DNA of 64,000 nt from Planktomarina temperata RCA23 (GCF_000738435.1 NZ_CP003984.1:2046001-2110000), one strand, 5' to 3'. Shown: positions 16,591 to 26,872, counted from the stretch's first letter. The notes: a model not told the origin generated them from the letters alone. A program made the numbers and translations.

Positions 16591-18075
16591 CTATCGCCAC
16601 CATTGGTTCGGCTTGGCATTGAATCCCAGCGCGTTTTCTAGGGCAAAGGCCGTATTGAGCAGATCCCCCTCTTCCCAAGGCCGGCCGATCAATTGCAGCC
16701 CCAACGGCAGGCCTTTTGAATCCAGCCCCGCTGGCACAGAAATGCCCGGCAGACCGGCCAAGTTTACCGTCACCGTAAACACATCAAACAAATACATCTG
16801 GACCGGGTCTGCATCGGCCATTTCGCCCAAGCCAAATGCGGCAGAGGGGGTTGAGGGGGTCAAAATAGCGTCTACCCCTGTGGCGAAGACATCATCAAAG
16901 TCTTTTTTGATCAAAGCGCGCACCCGGCGCGCCCGGTTGTAATAGGCATCATAAAACCCAGCCGAGAGCACATAGGTGCCCACCATCACGCGGCGCTGCA
17001 CCTCGGCGCCGAACCCTTCGGCACGGGTTTTTTCATACATTTCTGTGATGCCATCCCCGGCCTCCAACTTTGCCCGATGACCAAAACGCACCCCATCATA
17101 GCGGGCCAGATTTGAGGATGCCTCTGCCGGCGCAATCACATAATAGGCAGGCAGCGCATATTTCGTATGCGGCAGGCTGATATCTTTGACAATCGCCCCA
17201 GCATCGCGCAGCATTTGGCGGCCTTCAGACCACAGGGTCTCCAACGCCTCAGGCATGCCCTCCACCCGGTATTCTTTCGGAATTCCAATGGTTTTCCCGC
17301 GAATATCCCCAGTCAAAGCAGCTTCAAAATTGGGCACAGGCAGGTTCATCGAGGTGCTGTCTTTGGCATCAAAGCCGCACATCGCCTCAAGCATGATCGC
17401 CGCATCGCGCACATCTTTGGTGATTGGACCGGCTTGGTCGAGCGAGGAGGCAAAGGCCACAATGCCCCAGCGTGAGCAGCGCCCATAGGTGGGTTTGATC
17501 CCCGTGATGCCGGTGAATGCCGCGGGCTGGCGAATGGAGCCGCCCGTATCGGTACCGGTCGCCGCCAGACAGGTTTCTGCCGCCACAGCCGCCGCCGAGC
17601 CGCCTGACGAGCCGCCCGGTGTCAAATCGTGCTCATCAACTTTCCAAGGGTTCACCGCATTGCCATAGACGGAGGTTTCATTGGATGAGCCCATGGCAAA
17701 TTCATCCATATTCAACTTGCCCACCATAACTGCGCCAGCATCAAACAGCTTTTGCGACACGGTGGATTCGTATTCCGGTTTAAATCCATCCAAAATTGCG
17801 CTCGCCGCTTGGGTCGCGACGCCCTTGGTGCAAAACAGATCTTTCATGCCAATCGGCAAACCGCACATATCGGGCGCATCACCGGCCTGAATGCGCGCAT
17901 CTGCAGCCTTGGCTTGGCTTCGGGCAATCTCTGAGGTGTCATGCACGAAGGCATTCAAAGGCTTGGACGCGGCAACCGCCGCAAGCGAGGCCTCTGTCAG
18001 CTCAACGGCCGTGGTTTCGCCAGCCCGCAGAGCATCGCGGGCACCGGCCAGCGTAAGTTTCATCAAATCAGACAT
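16591..18075 (-). CDS. gatA: Asp-tRNA(Asn)/Glu-tRNA(Gln) amidotransferase subunit A
   Basis: The glutaminase/amidase subunit of GatCAB, which makes Gln-tRNA(Gln) or Asn-tRNA(Asn) from mischarged tRNA. 494 residues. The Ser-cisSer-Lys triad is visible: Lys in [16 protein letters not shown] (near 77), and [20 protein letters not shown] (near 150-169) followed by [14 protein letters not shown]. It overlaps gatC by one base (TAATG), the usual gatC-gatA order. gatB is not adjacent. Confidence 0.96.
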   Translation of the reverse strand: MSDLMKLTLAGARDALRAGETTAVELTEASLAAVAASKPLNAFVHDTSEIARSQAKAADARIQAGDAPDMCGLPIGMKDLFCTKGVATQAASAILDGFKPEYESTVSQKLFDAGAVMVGKLNMDEFAMGSSNETSVYGNAVNPWKVDEHDLTPGGSSGGSAAAVAAETCLAATGTDTGGSIRQPAAFTGITGIKPTYGRCSRWGIVAFASSLDQAGPITKDVRDAAIMLEAMCGFDAKDSTSMNLPVPNFEAALTGDIRGKTIGIPKEYRVEGMPEALETLWSEGRQMLRDAGAIVKDISLPHTKYALPAYYVIAPAEASSNLARYDGVRFGHRAKLEAGDGITEMYEKTRAEGFGAEVQRRVMVGTYVLSAGFYDAYYNRARRVRALIKKDFDDVFATGVDAILTPSTPSAAFGLGEMADADPVQMYLFDVFTVTVNLAGLPGISVPAGLDSKGLPLGLQLIGRPWEEGDLLNTAFALENALGFNAKPNQWWR

Positions 18076-18362
18076 TATTCCACCACCATCGGCACAGCAA
18101 AAAATCCCTCACGCGCATCGGGCGCATTGGCAAGCACAGCCGCTTGCTGATCGCCGTCGGTCACAGTATCGTCCCGACGGTAAAGCCGTTGCGGCGTGAC
18201 AGAGGTCATCGGCTCAACCCCTTCCACATCCACTTCGTTCAACTGTTCAATAAAGCCTAAAATATTGGTGAACTCCTGAGCCAAGGCGGGCAAATCTGCC
18301 TCTTCCACCTTGATCCGAGCGAGCTTGGCCACGCGTCCGGCGGTTTTTGTGTCGATCGACAT
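18075..18362 (-). CDS. gatC: Asp-tRNA(Asn)/Glu-tRNA(Gln) amidotransferase subunit C
   Basis: A 95-residue stabilising subunit of GatCAB that wraps GatA and GatB. Typical features are [20 protein letters not shown] and the C-terminal [20 protein letters not shown]. It lies directly upstream of gatA in one operon. Confidence 0.95.
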   Translation of the reverse strand: MSIDTKTAGRVAKLARIKVEEADLPALAQEFTNILGFIEQLNEVDVEGVEPMTSVTPQRLYRRDDTVTDGDQQAAVLANAPDAREGFFAVPMVVE

Positions 18363-18448
18363 GGGTGATCCTTCACTATTTCAGTTGCTTCTTCGCTTAC
18401 TAACTTGGGATTGGGACCTTGCCAAGGGCCCTGGCGGCTGCCCACCCG

Positions 18449-18901
18449 TCACGCGCGTTTTTGCGCGAAAAAACTTTGCAAGAGCGCGGCACAGTCCTCT
18501 TCGGAAATACCGCCAATCACCTCTGGCCTGTGATGGCTTTGCGGATGGGAGAACACGCGCGCGCCATGGTCTGTGCCGCCAGATTTCGGATCCGCGGCCC
18601 CGTAGATCACCCGCGCTATGCGCGCATGGGCCAAAGCTCCGGCACACATGGCGCAGGGCTCAAGTGTGACATAGAGCGTATATCCGGCCAAGCGCTCTTG
18701 CCCCAAAGCCGCCGCAGCGGCGCGTATCGCCAAGATTTCCGCATGGGCCGTCGGGTCGCAATCGCGCCGCGTCCGGTTGCCGGCCTTTGCCACAATTTGG
18801 CCACGCGCATCGACCAATACCGCCCCCACCGGCACCTCGCCGGCCTCGGCCGCCTGCCGCGCCTCGATTAGGGCCAAATCCATATGACTGTTAAAACCCA
18901 T
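18449..18901 (-). CDS. tadA: tRNA-specific adenosine deaminase
   Basis: It deaminates A34 to inosine in tRNA-Arg(ACG). 150 residues, cytidine-deaminase fold. The zinc and proton-shuttle motif is TAHAEILAIR (His and Glu near residues 59-61), and the second zinc motif is LEPCAMCAGALAHARI (Cys near 89 and 92). The MGFNSHMDLALIEARQAAEA opening is common in relatives; an ATG six codons in is an alternative. It is divergent from the pseudouridine synthase gene. Confidence 0.94.
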   Translation of the reverse strand: MGFNSHMDLALIEARQAAEAGEVPVGAVLVDARGQIVAKAGNRTRRDCDPTAHAEILAIRAAAAALGQERLAGYTLYVTLEPCAMCAGALAHARIARVIYGAADPKSGGTDHGARVFSHPQSHHRPEVIGGISEEDCAALLQSFFAQKRA

Positions 18902-18946
18902 TCATCCCCGCTTGGCTTTGCTTTCAACACAGTCTAAGCCGAGCCT

Positions 18947-19729
18947 ATGGCAGATGAAACACCAAAGGGCGATCGGATCGCCAAAGTTTTGGCCCGCGCA
19001 GGCGTGGCCTCACGGCGCGACAGTGAAAAACTGGTTGAAGCGGGCCGCATCAAAGTGAACGGCAAAAAGATATTCAGCCCCGCGCTGAACGTGCAAGCCA
19101 ACGATAAGATCGAATTCGACGGCGAACCGATTGAGCCACCCGAAGAGCCCCGGCTTTGGCTCTATCACAAACCCATCGGCCTCGTGACCAGCGCCCGCGA
19201 CGAGAAAGGCCGCGAGACCGTCTTCGACAAATTGCCCGAAGGGCTGCCGCGTGTGGTTTCTGTTGGGCGGTTGGATATGAACTCCGAAGGTCTGTTGCTG
19301 CTGACCAATGATGGCGGATTAAAGCGCACGCTTGAGCTGCCCAGCACCGGCTGGACCCGACGCTACCGCGTCCGTATCAAAGGCTATCCGCGTGAAGGGG
19401 CCTTTGAGCCTTTGACCCAAGGCATCACCGTGGAGGGCGAGCGTTTTCAGCCCATGACCATTCAAATGGATCGGCAAACCGGCGCAAACTTTTGGCTAAC
19501 CATCGGCCTAAAGGAAGGCAAAAATCGCGAAATTCGCCGGGCGATGGAGTTTTTGGGCTTTACGGTCAACCGTCTCATCCGGATTTCTTACGGTCCGTTT
19601 CAGCTGCGCGACTTGAAGCCCGGCGAGGTGGAAGAGGTCAAACGCCGGGTGCTGGCCGATCAACTGGGGTGGTCGAACAAACCCAAGGTCTTGCCGCGCA
19701 AGTCTCGTGGCCCAAGCCGCAACGCTTAG
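18947..19729 (+). CDS. rluB: rRNA pseudouridine synthase (RluB/RsuA family)
   Basis: 260 residues. An N-terminal S4 RNA-binding domain (RIAKVLARAGVASRRDSEKL near 7-26) is followed by the RsuA/RluB catalytic domain with the active-site stretch SVGRLDMNSEGLLLLTNDGG (Asp near 107) and KEGKNREIRRAMEFLG near 190. It most likely modifies 23S rRNA near position 2605, as RluB does; RluE/F-type specificity cannot be ruled out from sequence reading. The C-terminal tail is basic. Confidence 0.9.
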   Translation: MADETPKGDRIAKVLARAGVASRRDSEKLVEAGRIKVNGKKIFSPALNVQANDKIEFDGEPIEPPEEPRLWLYHKPIGLVTSARDEKGRETVFDKLPEGLPRVVSVGRLDMNSEGLLLLTNDGGLKRTLELPSTGWTRRYRVRIKGYPREGAFEPLTQGITVEGERFQPMTIQMDRQTGANFWLTIGLKEGKNREIRRAMEFLGFTVNRLIRISYGPFQLRDLKPGEVEEVKRRVLADQLGWSNKPKVLPRKSRGPSRNA

Positions 19730-19743
19730 GGCAAAGCGGCCCC

Positions 19744-20811
19744 TTAGGTGCCAATGCCAGCCGGATCAAAAGCGGTGGCTTTGACGATGGCGAAAATTGT
19801 CTGCCCCACTGCCAACCCCATGTTTTGGGAAGAATATTGCGTCACACGGGCCAAAAACAGCGTTTCGCCAGTTTTAAATTGCACCATCACGCCCGGACCC
19901 TGACCCGCGTGAAGCTGGGTGATTGTCCCTTCGAACACGTTAAGCGCAGAAAGGCCCTTGGGCTTCTCACGCGCCAAAACAATATCCTGCGCCGGGATGC
20001 GAATGCGAATGCTGCGGCCTTTCGTTTGGCTTAATTCCGGCAAAATCAACTGGCCGCCGTCAAAGCCCATGACCGCAAGCCCGGTGGTGGGATCGCGGGC
20101 CATAACCTGCCCCGAAATCACCGTGCCAGCCGCGCGCACGCCAAGATAGGGCACCGCGGCCGGATCCGATAGGATCGCCTCAGCCGGTCCAGATAGGACA
20201 CTGCGCCCGGCCTGCATCAACACGATATGATCGGCCAATCGCGCCATTTCAGCGGCATCATGGGTGACATAGAGAATGGGAATATCCGTGCGATCGCGCA
20301 GCCGCTCGAGATAGGGCAGGATCCGATGCTTCAACCCTTGATCCAAAGCAGAGAGCGGCTCATCCAAACATAGGCATTTGGGCGCGCTTAGCAAGGCGCG
20401 CCCAAGCGCCACCCGCTGCGCTTCCCCGCCAGACAGGGCAAAAGGCGTCCGCTCCAAAAGATCGCCAAGCTCCAAAAGGGCTATGACCTCATCAAAGCTC
20501 TGCGGCGCCACCTTTCGGCCCATTTTTTGCGCAAATTTCAAATTTCCAAGGACGCTTAAATGTGGCAGCAATCGTGGCTCTTGAAAGAGATACCCAACGG
20601 CGCGCCTATGGGCCGGCCGCTCAGTCATATCCGAGCCCCCAATCACAATTTGCCCGCGATCCACCGCCTCCAACCCAGCCACCGCCCGCAGCAATGTCGT
20701 CTTGCCGGAGCCCGAGGGGCCAAAAAACACTGTCACCCCCGCGGGAGCTGTGGCCTGGATCTCAAGTGTGAAACGCCCCCGCTTCAAGTGAATGTCGAGA
20801 TCCAAACTCAT
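19744..20811 (-). CDS. modC: Molybdate ABC transporter ATP-binding protein
   Basis: The ATPase of the ModABC molybdate importer. 355 residues. Walker A is FFGPSGSGKTTLLRAVAG (near 30), the signature is FALSGGEAQRVALGRALL (near 128), Walker B is CLCLDEPLSALD, and the switch His is in LYVTHDAAEMARLAD. The C-terminal mop-like domain (from about 230, with LSALNVFEGTITQLHAG) is the molybdate regulatory part typical of ModC. The start overlaps modB by four bases. Confidence 0.95.
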   Translation of the reverse strand: MSLDLDIHLKRGRFTLEIQATAPAGVTVFFGPSGSGKTTLLRAVAGLEAVDRGQIVIGGSDMTERPAHRRAVGYLFQEPRLLPHLSVLGNLKFAQKMGRKVAPQSFDEVIALLELGDLLERTPFALSGGEAQRVALGRALLSAPKCLCLDEPLSALDQGLKHRILPYLERLRDRTDIPILYVTHDAAEMARLADHIVLMQAGRSVLSGPAEAILSDPAAVPYLGVRAAGTVISGQVMARDPTTGLAVMGFDGGQLILPELSQTKGRSIRIRIPAQDIVLAREKPKGLSALNVFEGTITQLHAGQGPGVMVQFKTGETLFLARVTQYSSQNMGLAVGQTIFAIVKATAFDPAGIGT

Positions 20812-21494
20812 CGGCGTACCATTTTTCTGGCCAATACTTCCGACAGCAACAGCGCCCCAAAGGACAAAATCAGCGACAGGGCAATCATCCGCCCCACCGC
20901 CGCCTCTTGACCCGGCACTTGCAACACAGCGTAAATGGCCGAGGCCAGCGTTTGCGTTTCGCCGGGGATGTTGGAGACGAAGGTAATAGTTGCCCCGAAT
21001 TCTCCCAAAGCCTTGGCAAATCCCACAACGGCCCCAGCAACGAGACCCGGCAAAATCAGCGGCAAGGTGACAAAGGCAAAGACCTTGATCGGCGATGCGC
21101 CCAGCGTGCCGGCGGCCTCTTCAAGCCGCGGGTCCACCGCCTCTAAGGCAAGACGAATGGCCCGCACAATCAGCGGAAAAGCCATGACCGCCGCCGCCAG
21201 CGCGGCCCCGGCCGAGGTAAAAGCCAATTGAATCCCCAGTGCCTCCAGCACAGGGCCAAAGGTGCCTTTACGGCCAAACACCACCAACAAAGGATAACCC
21301 GTGACAACCGGCGGCAGAACCAATGGCAAATGCACCAGCGCATTGAGCAGCCCGTGCCCCCAAAACCTGCACCGGGCAAGCGCATAAGCCACAGCCACCG
21401 CCACAGGCAGGCTGAGCGCCACGGCCACCACAGCCACCCAAAGCGACAGGCGCAGCGCATCGAGCTCAACCAGGCCGATGGTCAACCAGCTCAT
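20808..21494 (-). CDS. modB: Molybdate ABC transporter permease
   Basis: A 228-residue inner-membrane permease with about five helices. The EAA loop contacting ModC is EEAAGTLGASPIKVFAFVTL (near 120-139). VHLPLVLPPVVTGYPLLVVF is typical of ModB. ATGA-type overlaps join it to modA upstream and modC downstream, giving an A-B-C operon. Confidence 0.95.
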   Translation of the reverse strand: MSWLTIGLVELDALRLSLWVAVVAVALSLPVAVAVAYALARCRFWGHGLLNALVHLPLVLPPVVTGYPLLVVFGRKGTFGPVLEALGIQLAFTSAGAALAAAVMAFPLIVRAIRLALEAVDPRLEEAAGTLGASPIKVFAFVTLPLILPGLVAGAVVGFAKALGEFGATITFVSNIPGETQTLASAIYAVLQVPGQEAAVGRMIALSLILSFGALLLSEVLARKMVRR

Positions 21495-22234
21495 GGCGCC
21501 AAAAACCCATAGGCTGAGAAGACCGCACGGCCCTTTGGCCCGGCCAGATAGGCCACAACCGCCTCACCGCCTGCGGTCACCGCGGCGGCGAGATAGCGCA
21601 CGGGATCATGGCTGTCTGGCGCAATATCGGCCACAACAAAGACGCCCGGCGCGCTGCGGACATCGGAGGCATAGAGCAGGCCCAAAGGGCTTTCTTGCCG
21701 CAAAACAGAGATTAAACTGGCGCGGGCATTGTCCTGTTGCGCCAAATGCGGCCGTAAACCCTGCAATAGCCCCAAGGTCGACAGGGCCTGAGCGGCGTAA
21801 ATCCCCAAGGGCACGGAAGAGATCAGCGGCACCGCCAAACGTCCACCATCCAAGCGCGCCATAATATCGTTCAAGTCCAAAGCCACAGCGGCCGGGTTTG
21901 CCGAGGCCAGCACCAAACGGTTTGAGGCGATCAAGCGGGCCGGTTGGCTCAAAAGCCCCGCATCGTCAACATAACGCATCCAATCAGAGCTGGCGGAGAC
22001 AAAAACATCTGCCGGAGCACCCTGATCGATTTGCCGAGCCAAAACGCTGGAGGCAGCATAGGACAGGCGCAGCACCTGACCGGTTTCCTCTGCGTATTGC
22101 CCGGCGATAGCATCAAGCGCGGGCTTCATACTGGCGGCGGCAAATACATCAATCGGTTGCGCCGCGCAAAAACTCGCGCCAAATACCACAGCGCAGGCTC
22201 CCCCGACCCGCGCAATGCGCCGGATCTGGGCCAT
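21491..22234 (-). CDS. modA: Molybdate-binding periplasmic protein
   Basis: The solute receptor of the molybdate importer. About 247 residues from the chosen start. The opening MAQIRRIARVGGACAVVFGA is a clear signal peptide. The mature part has the ModA ligand stretches VFAAASMKPALDAIAGQYAE, LRLSYAASSVLARQIDQGAP and ADVFVSASSDWM. An in-frame ATG at 22279 would add 15 residues; neither start has a strong ribosome site, and I prefer 22234 for its compact signal peptide. The divergent promoter region to the NUDIX gene is short. Confidence 0.9.
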   Translation of the reverse strand: MAQIRRIARVGGACAVVFGASFCAAQPIDVFAAASMKPALDAIAGQYAEETGQVLRLSYAASSVLARQIDQGAPADVFVSASSDWMRYVDDAGLLSQPARLIASNRLVLASANPAAVALDLNDIMARLDGGRLAVPLISSVPLGIYAAQALSTLGLLQGLRPHLAQQDNARASLISVLRQESPLGLLYASDVRSAPGVFVVADIAPDSHDPVRYLAAAVTAGGEAVVAYLAGPKGRAVFSAYGFLAP

Positions 22235-22327
22235 AATACCGAAAAGATTTTGCAAGGGGCCGCGCTTTTGTATATTCATCTCGCCTGTGTTATAAACACT
22301 CAGCAACAATGAAAACAACTGCGCACT

Positions 22328-22789
22328 ATGAGCCCCTCAAAGCCTAAAACTCTGCCACTTTCGATCAACCCCACACAAAAACGCATGGCGCGGGCGCAAT
22401 TTGGTGCCCTGTGTTATCGCGTCGAAGAGGGGGCGGTGCAGATATTACTCATCACCTCCCGGCGCACAAAGCGCTGGATTGTACCGAAGGGATGGCCAGA
22501 AGACGGCTTAACCCCGGCCCAAAGCGCCGCCAATGAAGCGCGCGAAGAGGCGGGCGTCACTGGCAAAGTCAAACAACGCCCCATCGGTGTTTACAGCTAT
22601 GAAAAACATGTGGAAAATGCAGATACCCTCCCCTGCATCGTGACGCTTTATGCGCTCAAAGTGAAGAAACAAAGCGACAGCTACCCCGAACAAGCCGAAC
22701 GCCAGCGCCAATGGTTTAGCGGCGAGGAGGCCGCAGGCCTTGTGGCCGAGCCGGAACTGGCACGATTGATTAAGGCCTTTGTGCCATAA
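22328..22789 (+). CDS. NUDIX hydrolase
   Basis: 153 residues. The Nudix box is complete: GWPEDGLTPAQSAANEAREE followed by AGV (near 59-81), with the catalytic REEAG core. ILLITSRRTKRWIVPKGWPE resembles the diphosphoinositol-polyphosphate or diadenosine-polyphosphate hydrolase branch, but the substrate is not determinable. It is divergent from modA and 76 bases upstream of the DUF1178 gene. Confidence 0.9.
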   Translation: MSPSKPKTLPLSINPTQKRMARAQFGALCYRVEEGAVQILLITSRRTKRWIVPKGWPEDGLTPAQSAANEAREEAGVTGKVKQRPIGVYSYEKHVENADTLPCIVTLYALKVKKQSDSYPEQAERQRQWFSGEEAAGLVAEPELARLIKAFVP

Positions 22790-22865
22790 AGGTTGGACGA
22801 TCTCGCCTCTTGATTTGAGCGGCGCAATCACTCAAGTAAAGGTTAACCTTTTAGGAGCATCCCCC

Positions 22866-23288
22866 GTGATCCGCTTTTCGCTTAAATGCAGTCAGAACCA
22901 TAGCTTTGACAGCTGGTTTCAATCCTCAGATGCCTATGAAAAATTGGCAAAAGCGGGGATGCTGACCTGTGCGGAATGCGGCGATCGCGCGGTTGAAAAA
23001 TCGCTCATGGCCCCGAAAATCTCGACCCAAAGCCCAGCGGAAGACCAGGCCTTGAGCCCGCCGATGACTGAGGCCGAGCGTAATTTGGCCAAGATAAAGC
23101 AAGAAATTGAAGCCAATTCCGATTATGTCGGTATGAATTTCGCCCATGAGGCCCGCGCCATGCATATTGGGGAAAGCCCCGCCCGATCTATCTATGGAGA
23201 GGCCAAGGCCGAGGAGGCCAAAGCGCTCATTGAGGAGGGAATCCCCGTCGCCCCGCTGCCCTTTATGCCCAAGCGGCACACAAATTAG
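22866..23288 (+). CDS. DUF1178 family protein
   Basis: A 140-residue protein of unknown function with an N-terminal zinc-ribbon-like part: IRFSLKCSQNHSFDSWFQSS and, further on, LTCAECGDRAVEKSLMAPKI. The C-terminal PVAPLPFMPKRHTN ending is typical of the family. The start is a GTG at 22866, eight bases after AGGAG; a longer open frame upstream has no ribosome site. Confidence 0.9.
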   Translation: MIRFSLKCSQNHSFDSWFQSSDAYEKLAKAGMLTCAECGDRAVEKSLMAPKISTQSPAEDQALSPPMTEAERNLAKIKQEIEANSDYVGMNFAHEARAMHIGESPARSIYGEAKAEEAKALIEEGIPVAPLPFMPKRHTN

Positions 23289-23372
23289 AATGAGAAACCG
23301 GGCCTGCTGCCCTTGCCCTTAGGCGCACAACAGCCTAACACGCCGCCGAAACTTCGCAAAGTTGGATAATAA

Positions 23373-24611
23373 ATGCCTCGTTTGGTAATGAAATTTGGCG
23401 GCACATCAGTGGCCAATCTTGATCGTATTCGCAATGCTGCCGAGCGCGTTCGGTTGGAAGTTGCCAAGGGTTATGATGTCATTGTGATTGTCTCTGCCAT
23501 GTCCGGTAAAACCAATGAGTTGGTGGGCTGGGTCAATGAGACCTCGGCGTTCTATGACGCACGCGAATATGATGCTGTGGTCTCCTCTGGTGAGAATGTC
23601 ACTGCCGGCCTCATGGCTCTGACATTGCAAGAAATGGACATCCCTGCGCGCAGCTGGCAAGGTTGGCAAGTGCCGGTGCAGACCACAAGCGCACATGCCA
23701 ATGCACGCATTGAAGCCATTCCGTCAGCAAATTTAGACGAAAAATTTGCCCAAGGCATGCGCGTGGCTGTGGTCGCCGGGTTCCAGGGCGTCAGCCCAGA
23801 GGGCCGGATCACTACACTTGGGCGCGGCGGGTCTGACACCACGGCCGTGGCCTTTGCTGCGGCCTTTGATGCAGAGCGCTGTGACATTTATACCGATGTC
23901 GATGGGGTCTATACCACCGACCCGCGCATATCGAGCAAGGCACGCAAACTCGATAAGATCGCTTTTGAAGAGATGCTAGAGCTGGCCTCTTTGGGCGCAA
24001 AAGTTCTGCAAACCCGCTCTGTCGAATTGGCCATGCGGTTCAATGTGCGCCTCCGGGTGCTGAGCTCATTCGAAGACCCATCAGATACAGCAGGCACATT
24101 GGTATGTGCCGAGGAGGAAATCATGGAATCAAATGTCGTAGCCGGCGTTGCCTATAGTCGGGATGAAGCAAAAATGACCCTTATTTCCGTCGCCGACCGC
24201 CCAGGAATCGCCGCTGCGATTTTTGGCCCGCTGTCAGAGGCCGGGGTGAATGTCGATATGATCGTTCAGAACATCTCCGAAGACGGCCGCACGGATATGA
24301 CCTTCTCTTGCCCCACCGATCAGGTACTGCGCGCAGAAAAAGCGATGCAAACCGCCAAGGATGAAGGAACCATCAACTATCATGACCTGGTGGCCGATGA
24401 GGCTGTGGCAAAGGTCTCCGTTGTGGGCATCGGCATGCGCAGCCATGCCGGTGTGGCCGCCCAAATGTTCCGGGCTCTTCACCGTGAGGGGATCAACATT
24501 AAGGTGATCACAACCTCAGAGATAAAAATTTCTGTCCTCATAGAGCGGAAATATATGGAATTGGCCGTTCAGACCCTGCATGATGCTTTTGAATTGGAAA
24601 AAGCAGCCTAG
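23373..24611 (+). CDS. lysC: Aspartate kinase
   Basis: It phosphorylates aspartate, the first step to lysine, threonine and methionine. 412 residues. The kinase signature is VMKFGGTSVANLDRIRNAAE at the N-terminus, FAAAFDAERCDIYTDVDGVY marks the nucleotide site near 160-179, and two C-terminal ACT domains (from about 265 and 345) include the feedback-site region. The length and ACT layout fit the single-function, lysine- and threonine-sensitive type. ptsP follows after 14 bases. Confidence 0.96.
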   Translation: MPRLVMKFGGTSVANLDRIRNAAERVRLEVAKGYDVIVIVSAMSGKTNELVGWVNETSAFYDAREYDAVVSSGENVTAGLMALTLQEMDIPARSWQGWQVPVQTTSAHANARIEAIPSANLDEKFAQGMRVAVVAGFQGVSPEGRITTLGRGGSDTTAVAFAAAFDAERCDIYTDVDGVYTTDPRISSKARKLDKIAFEEMLELASLGAKVLQTRSVELAMRFNVRLRVLSSFEDPSDTAGTLVCAEEEIMESNVVAGVAYSRDEAKMTLISVADRPGIAAAIFGPLSEAGVNVDMIVQNISEDGRTDMTFSCPTDQVLRAEKAMQTAKDEGTINYHDLVADEAVAKVSVVGIGMRSHAGVAAQMFRALHREGINIKVITTSEIKISVLIERKYMELAVQTLHDAFELEKAA

Positions 24612-24625
24612 GGGCACCGGTCTAG

Positions 24626-26872
24626 ATGGTCCAAACCTCAGAGAGTGAAAGCCGCAAACTTCTTGGCGCTCTGCGCGACGCCATGGCCGAAGACTCGGCC
24701 GGTCAAGCGCGGCTTGATAAGATCGTGCAGCTGACCGCCAGCTCGATGCGCTCACAGGTTTGCTCAATCTACCTCTTTCGCGATCAAGACACATTGGAGC
24801 TTTGCGCCACGGAGGGCTTGAACGCCGCGGCGGTTCACAAGACCCGCATGCGCATCGGCGAAGGGCTGGTGGGCCGTGTGGCGCGCTATAATCAAATCAT
24901 CAATACCGCAGACGCCCCCTCAGCCAAGGGCTTTCGCTTCATGGCGGAAACGGGTGAGGAAATCTATTCTTCCTTTCTTGGCGTTCCCATTCAGCGCTTG
25001 GGCGACTCGCTTGGGGTCTTGGTCGTGCAATCAAAAGAGGCCCGCGAATTTTCCGCCGATGAAATTTACGCGCTGGAAGTTGTGGCTATGGTCTTGGCAG
25101 AGATGACCGAACTGGGCGCCTTTGTCGGCGACGGCGATGCGCTCTCTGCCCGTCACCAAAAACCTGTGATGTTTCACGCCAAAAGCGCGCAGGATGGTGT
25201 GGCCGAAGGTCTGGTCTATCTGCATGAACCGCGGGTCGTTGTCACCAATCCCATTGCCGATGATCCCGAGATTGAAACGCAGCGGCTCGAGGATGCACTC
25301 GACCGGCTGCGCATTTCCGTCGACCAAATGCTCACCAATGCGCGCAGCGGTGATGCCGAGCAATTGGAAGTCCTCGAAGCCTACCGCCTCTTTGCCAATT
25401 CCAAAGGATGGCGGCGGCGTATGGAAGAAGACATCCAACGGGGCCTCTCGGCAGAGGCCGCTGTCGAAAAAGAACAATCCGCCGCCCGCAGCCGCATGGG
25501 GCAGTCGAAAGATGCCTATCTGCGCGAGCGCCTGCATGACTTGGACGACCTCTCCAACCGTCTGTTGCGGCTCCTCACTGGGCAGGGCAGCGATACGGGC
25601 GCTGAGGTGCCGCCCAACCCGATCCTCGTGGCCCGCAATATTGGCCCGGGTGAATTGCTCGACTATGGCCGCAGCCTGCGCGGGATTGTGCTGGAGGAGG
25701 GATCTGTCGGCTCCCATGCGGCCATTGTCGCCAGAGCGCTGGCCATTCCGCTGCTCATTCGCGCCAAGGGCATTGTGACCGAGGCGCTCAACGGCGACGC
25801 AATCATGATTGATGGCGATCAGGGCTATGTGCACCTGCGCCCGGATGAAGGCGTGCAAAAGGCCATGCGCGATAAAATCGCGATGATGCGCCAACAGGCG
25901 GATCGCTATGTCGAGCTACGCGATAAGCCCGCAAAGGCCAAATGCGGCACTGTCGTACAATTGCTCATGAATGCCGGCCTCATGGCCGATCTGCCCTCCC
26001 TGCCCAGTTCTGGCGCCGAGGGTGTGGGGCTGTTTCGCACAGAATTGCAGTTTTTGGCGCAAAACCAGATGCCAAAACGCGCCGAGTTGGTCTCGCAATA
26101 CACGCGGGTGGTTGACGCCGCCGAAGGGCGCAAAGTGGTGTTTCGGACGCTAGATATCGGCTCTGACAAGGTGCTGCCCTATATGGTGCCGCAAGATGAG
26201 CCAAACCCGGCCATGGGCTGGCGCGCCATCCGGGTGGGGCTGGATAAGCCCGGCATTCTGCGCATGCAGCTGCAAGCGCTGCTGCGGGCCACGGCGGGGC
26301 GCGATCTTTGGGTCATGTTCCCCTTTATCGCACAATTTGATGAATTTCACGGCGCCTTGGCGGAGCTGGACCGGGCCAAGGCCCGTGAGATCAAACTGGG
26401 CCACGTCCTGCCGAAACAGATTCATGTGGGCGCCATGCTTGAAACCCCCTCTTTGGCCTTTGCACCAGACCAGTTTTTCAAAGAGGTCGATTTTCTCTCC
26501 ATCGGCGGCAATGACCTGAAACAATTTTTCTTTGCAGCCGACCGAGAAAATGAGCGGGTACGCCGGCGCTATGACACGCTGAACACCAGCTTTCTGAACT
26601 TTCTGGAGCAGATCGTCACCCGCGCGCGCAGCAGTCAGACCCATCTGTCCTTTTGCGGCGAGGATGCAGGCAGACCGCTGGAGGCGGCTTGTTTTGCCGC
26701 TCTGGGCATTGGCACCCTCTCCATGCGCCCGGCCTCTGTCGCACCGGTCAAACACCTGATCCGGCGGATCAATCTCAAAGAGTTAAAGACCGTCATTGAT
26801 GCGGCCCGCGCAGCGGGCCATCAGTCGGTGCGTGGCCCTGTGACCGAATGGCTGAAGAACGGCGCGCAGTGA
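24626..26872 (+). CDS. ptsP: Phosphoenolpyruvate--protein phosphotransferase, nitrogen-type enzyme I
   Basis: EI-Ntr starts the PTS-Ntr phosphorelay (PtsP to NPr to EIIA-Ntr), which couples nitrogen and carbon status to regulation rather than sugar uptake. 748 residues. A GAF domain occupies about 15-160, then the PEP-utiliser N-terminal domain, the phospho-His motif EEGSVGSHAAIVARAL (His near 363), and the PEP-binding barrel with AEGVGLFRTELQFL and LSIGGNDLKQFFFAADRENE; the C-terminal active Cys is in LSFCGEDAGRP. lysC-ptsP adjacency is common in alphaproteobacteria. Confidence 0.95.
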   Translation: MVQTSESESRKLLGALRDAMAEDSAGQARLDKIVQLTASSMRSQVCSIYLFRDQDTLELCATEGLNAAAVHKTRMRIGEGLVGRVARYNQIINTADAPSAKGFRFMAETGEEIYSSFLGVPIQRLGDSLGVLVVQSKEAREFSADEIYALEVVAMVLAEMTELGAFVGDGDALSARHQKPVMFHAKSAQDGVAEGLVYLHEPRVVVTNPIADDPEIETQRLEDALDRLRISVDQMLTNARSGDAEQLEVLEAYRLFANSKGWRRRMEEDIQRGLSAEAAVEKEQSAARSRMGQSKDAYLRERLHDLDDLSNRLLRLLTGQGSDTGAEVPPNPILVARNIGPGELLDYGRSLRGIVLEEGSVGSHAAIVARALAIPLLIRAKGIVTEALNGDAIMIDGDQGYVHLRPDEGVQKAMRDKIAMMRQQADRYVELRDKPAKAKCGTVVQLLMNAGLMADLPSLPSSGAEGVGLFRTELQFLAQNQMPKRAELVSQYTRVVDAAEGRKVVFRTLDIGSDKVLPYMVPQDEPNPAMGWRAIRVGLDKPGILRMQLQALLRATAGRDLWVMFPFIAQFDEFHGALAELDRAKAREIKLGHVLPKQIHVGAMLETPSLAFAPDQFFKEVDFLSIGGNDLKQFFFAADRENERVRRRYDTLNTSFLNFLEQIVTRARSSQTHLSFCGEDAGRPLEAACFAALGIGTLSMRPASVAPVKHLIRRINLKELKTVIDAARAAGHQSVRGPVTEWLKNGAQ

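Noticed and set aside
22235-22327. Molybdate-responsive box in the modA promoter
   Set aside because: TATA-rich bases are present but I could not find a convincing ModE/Mop-type palindrome.
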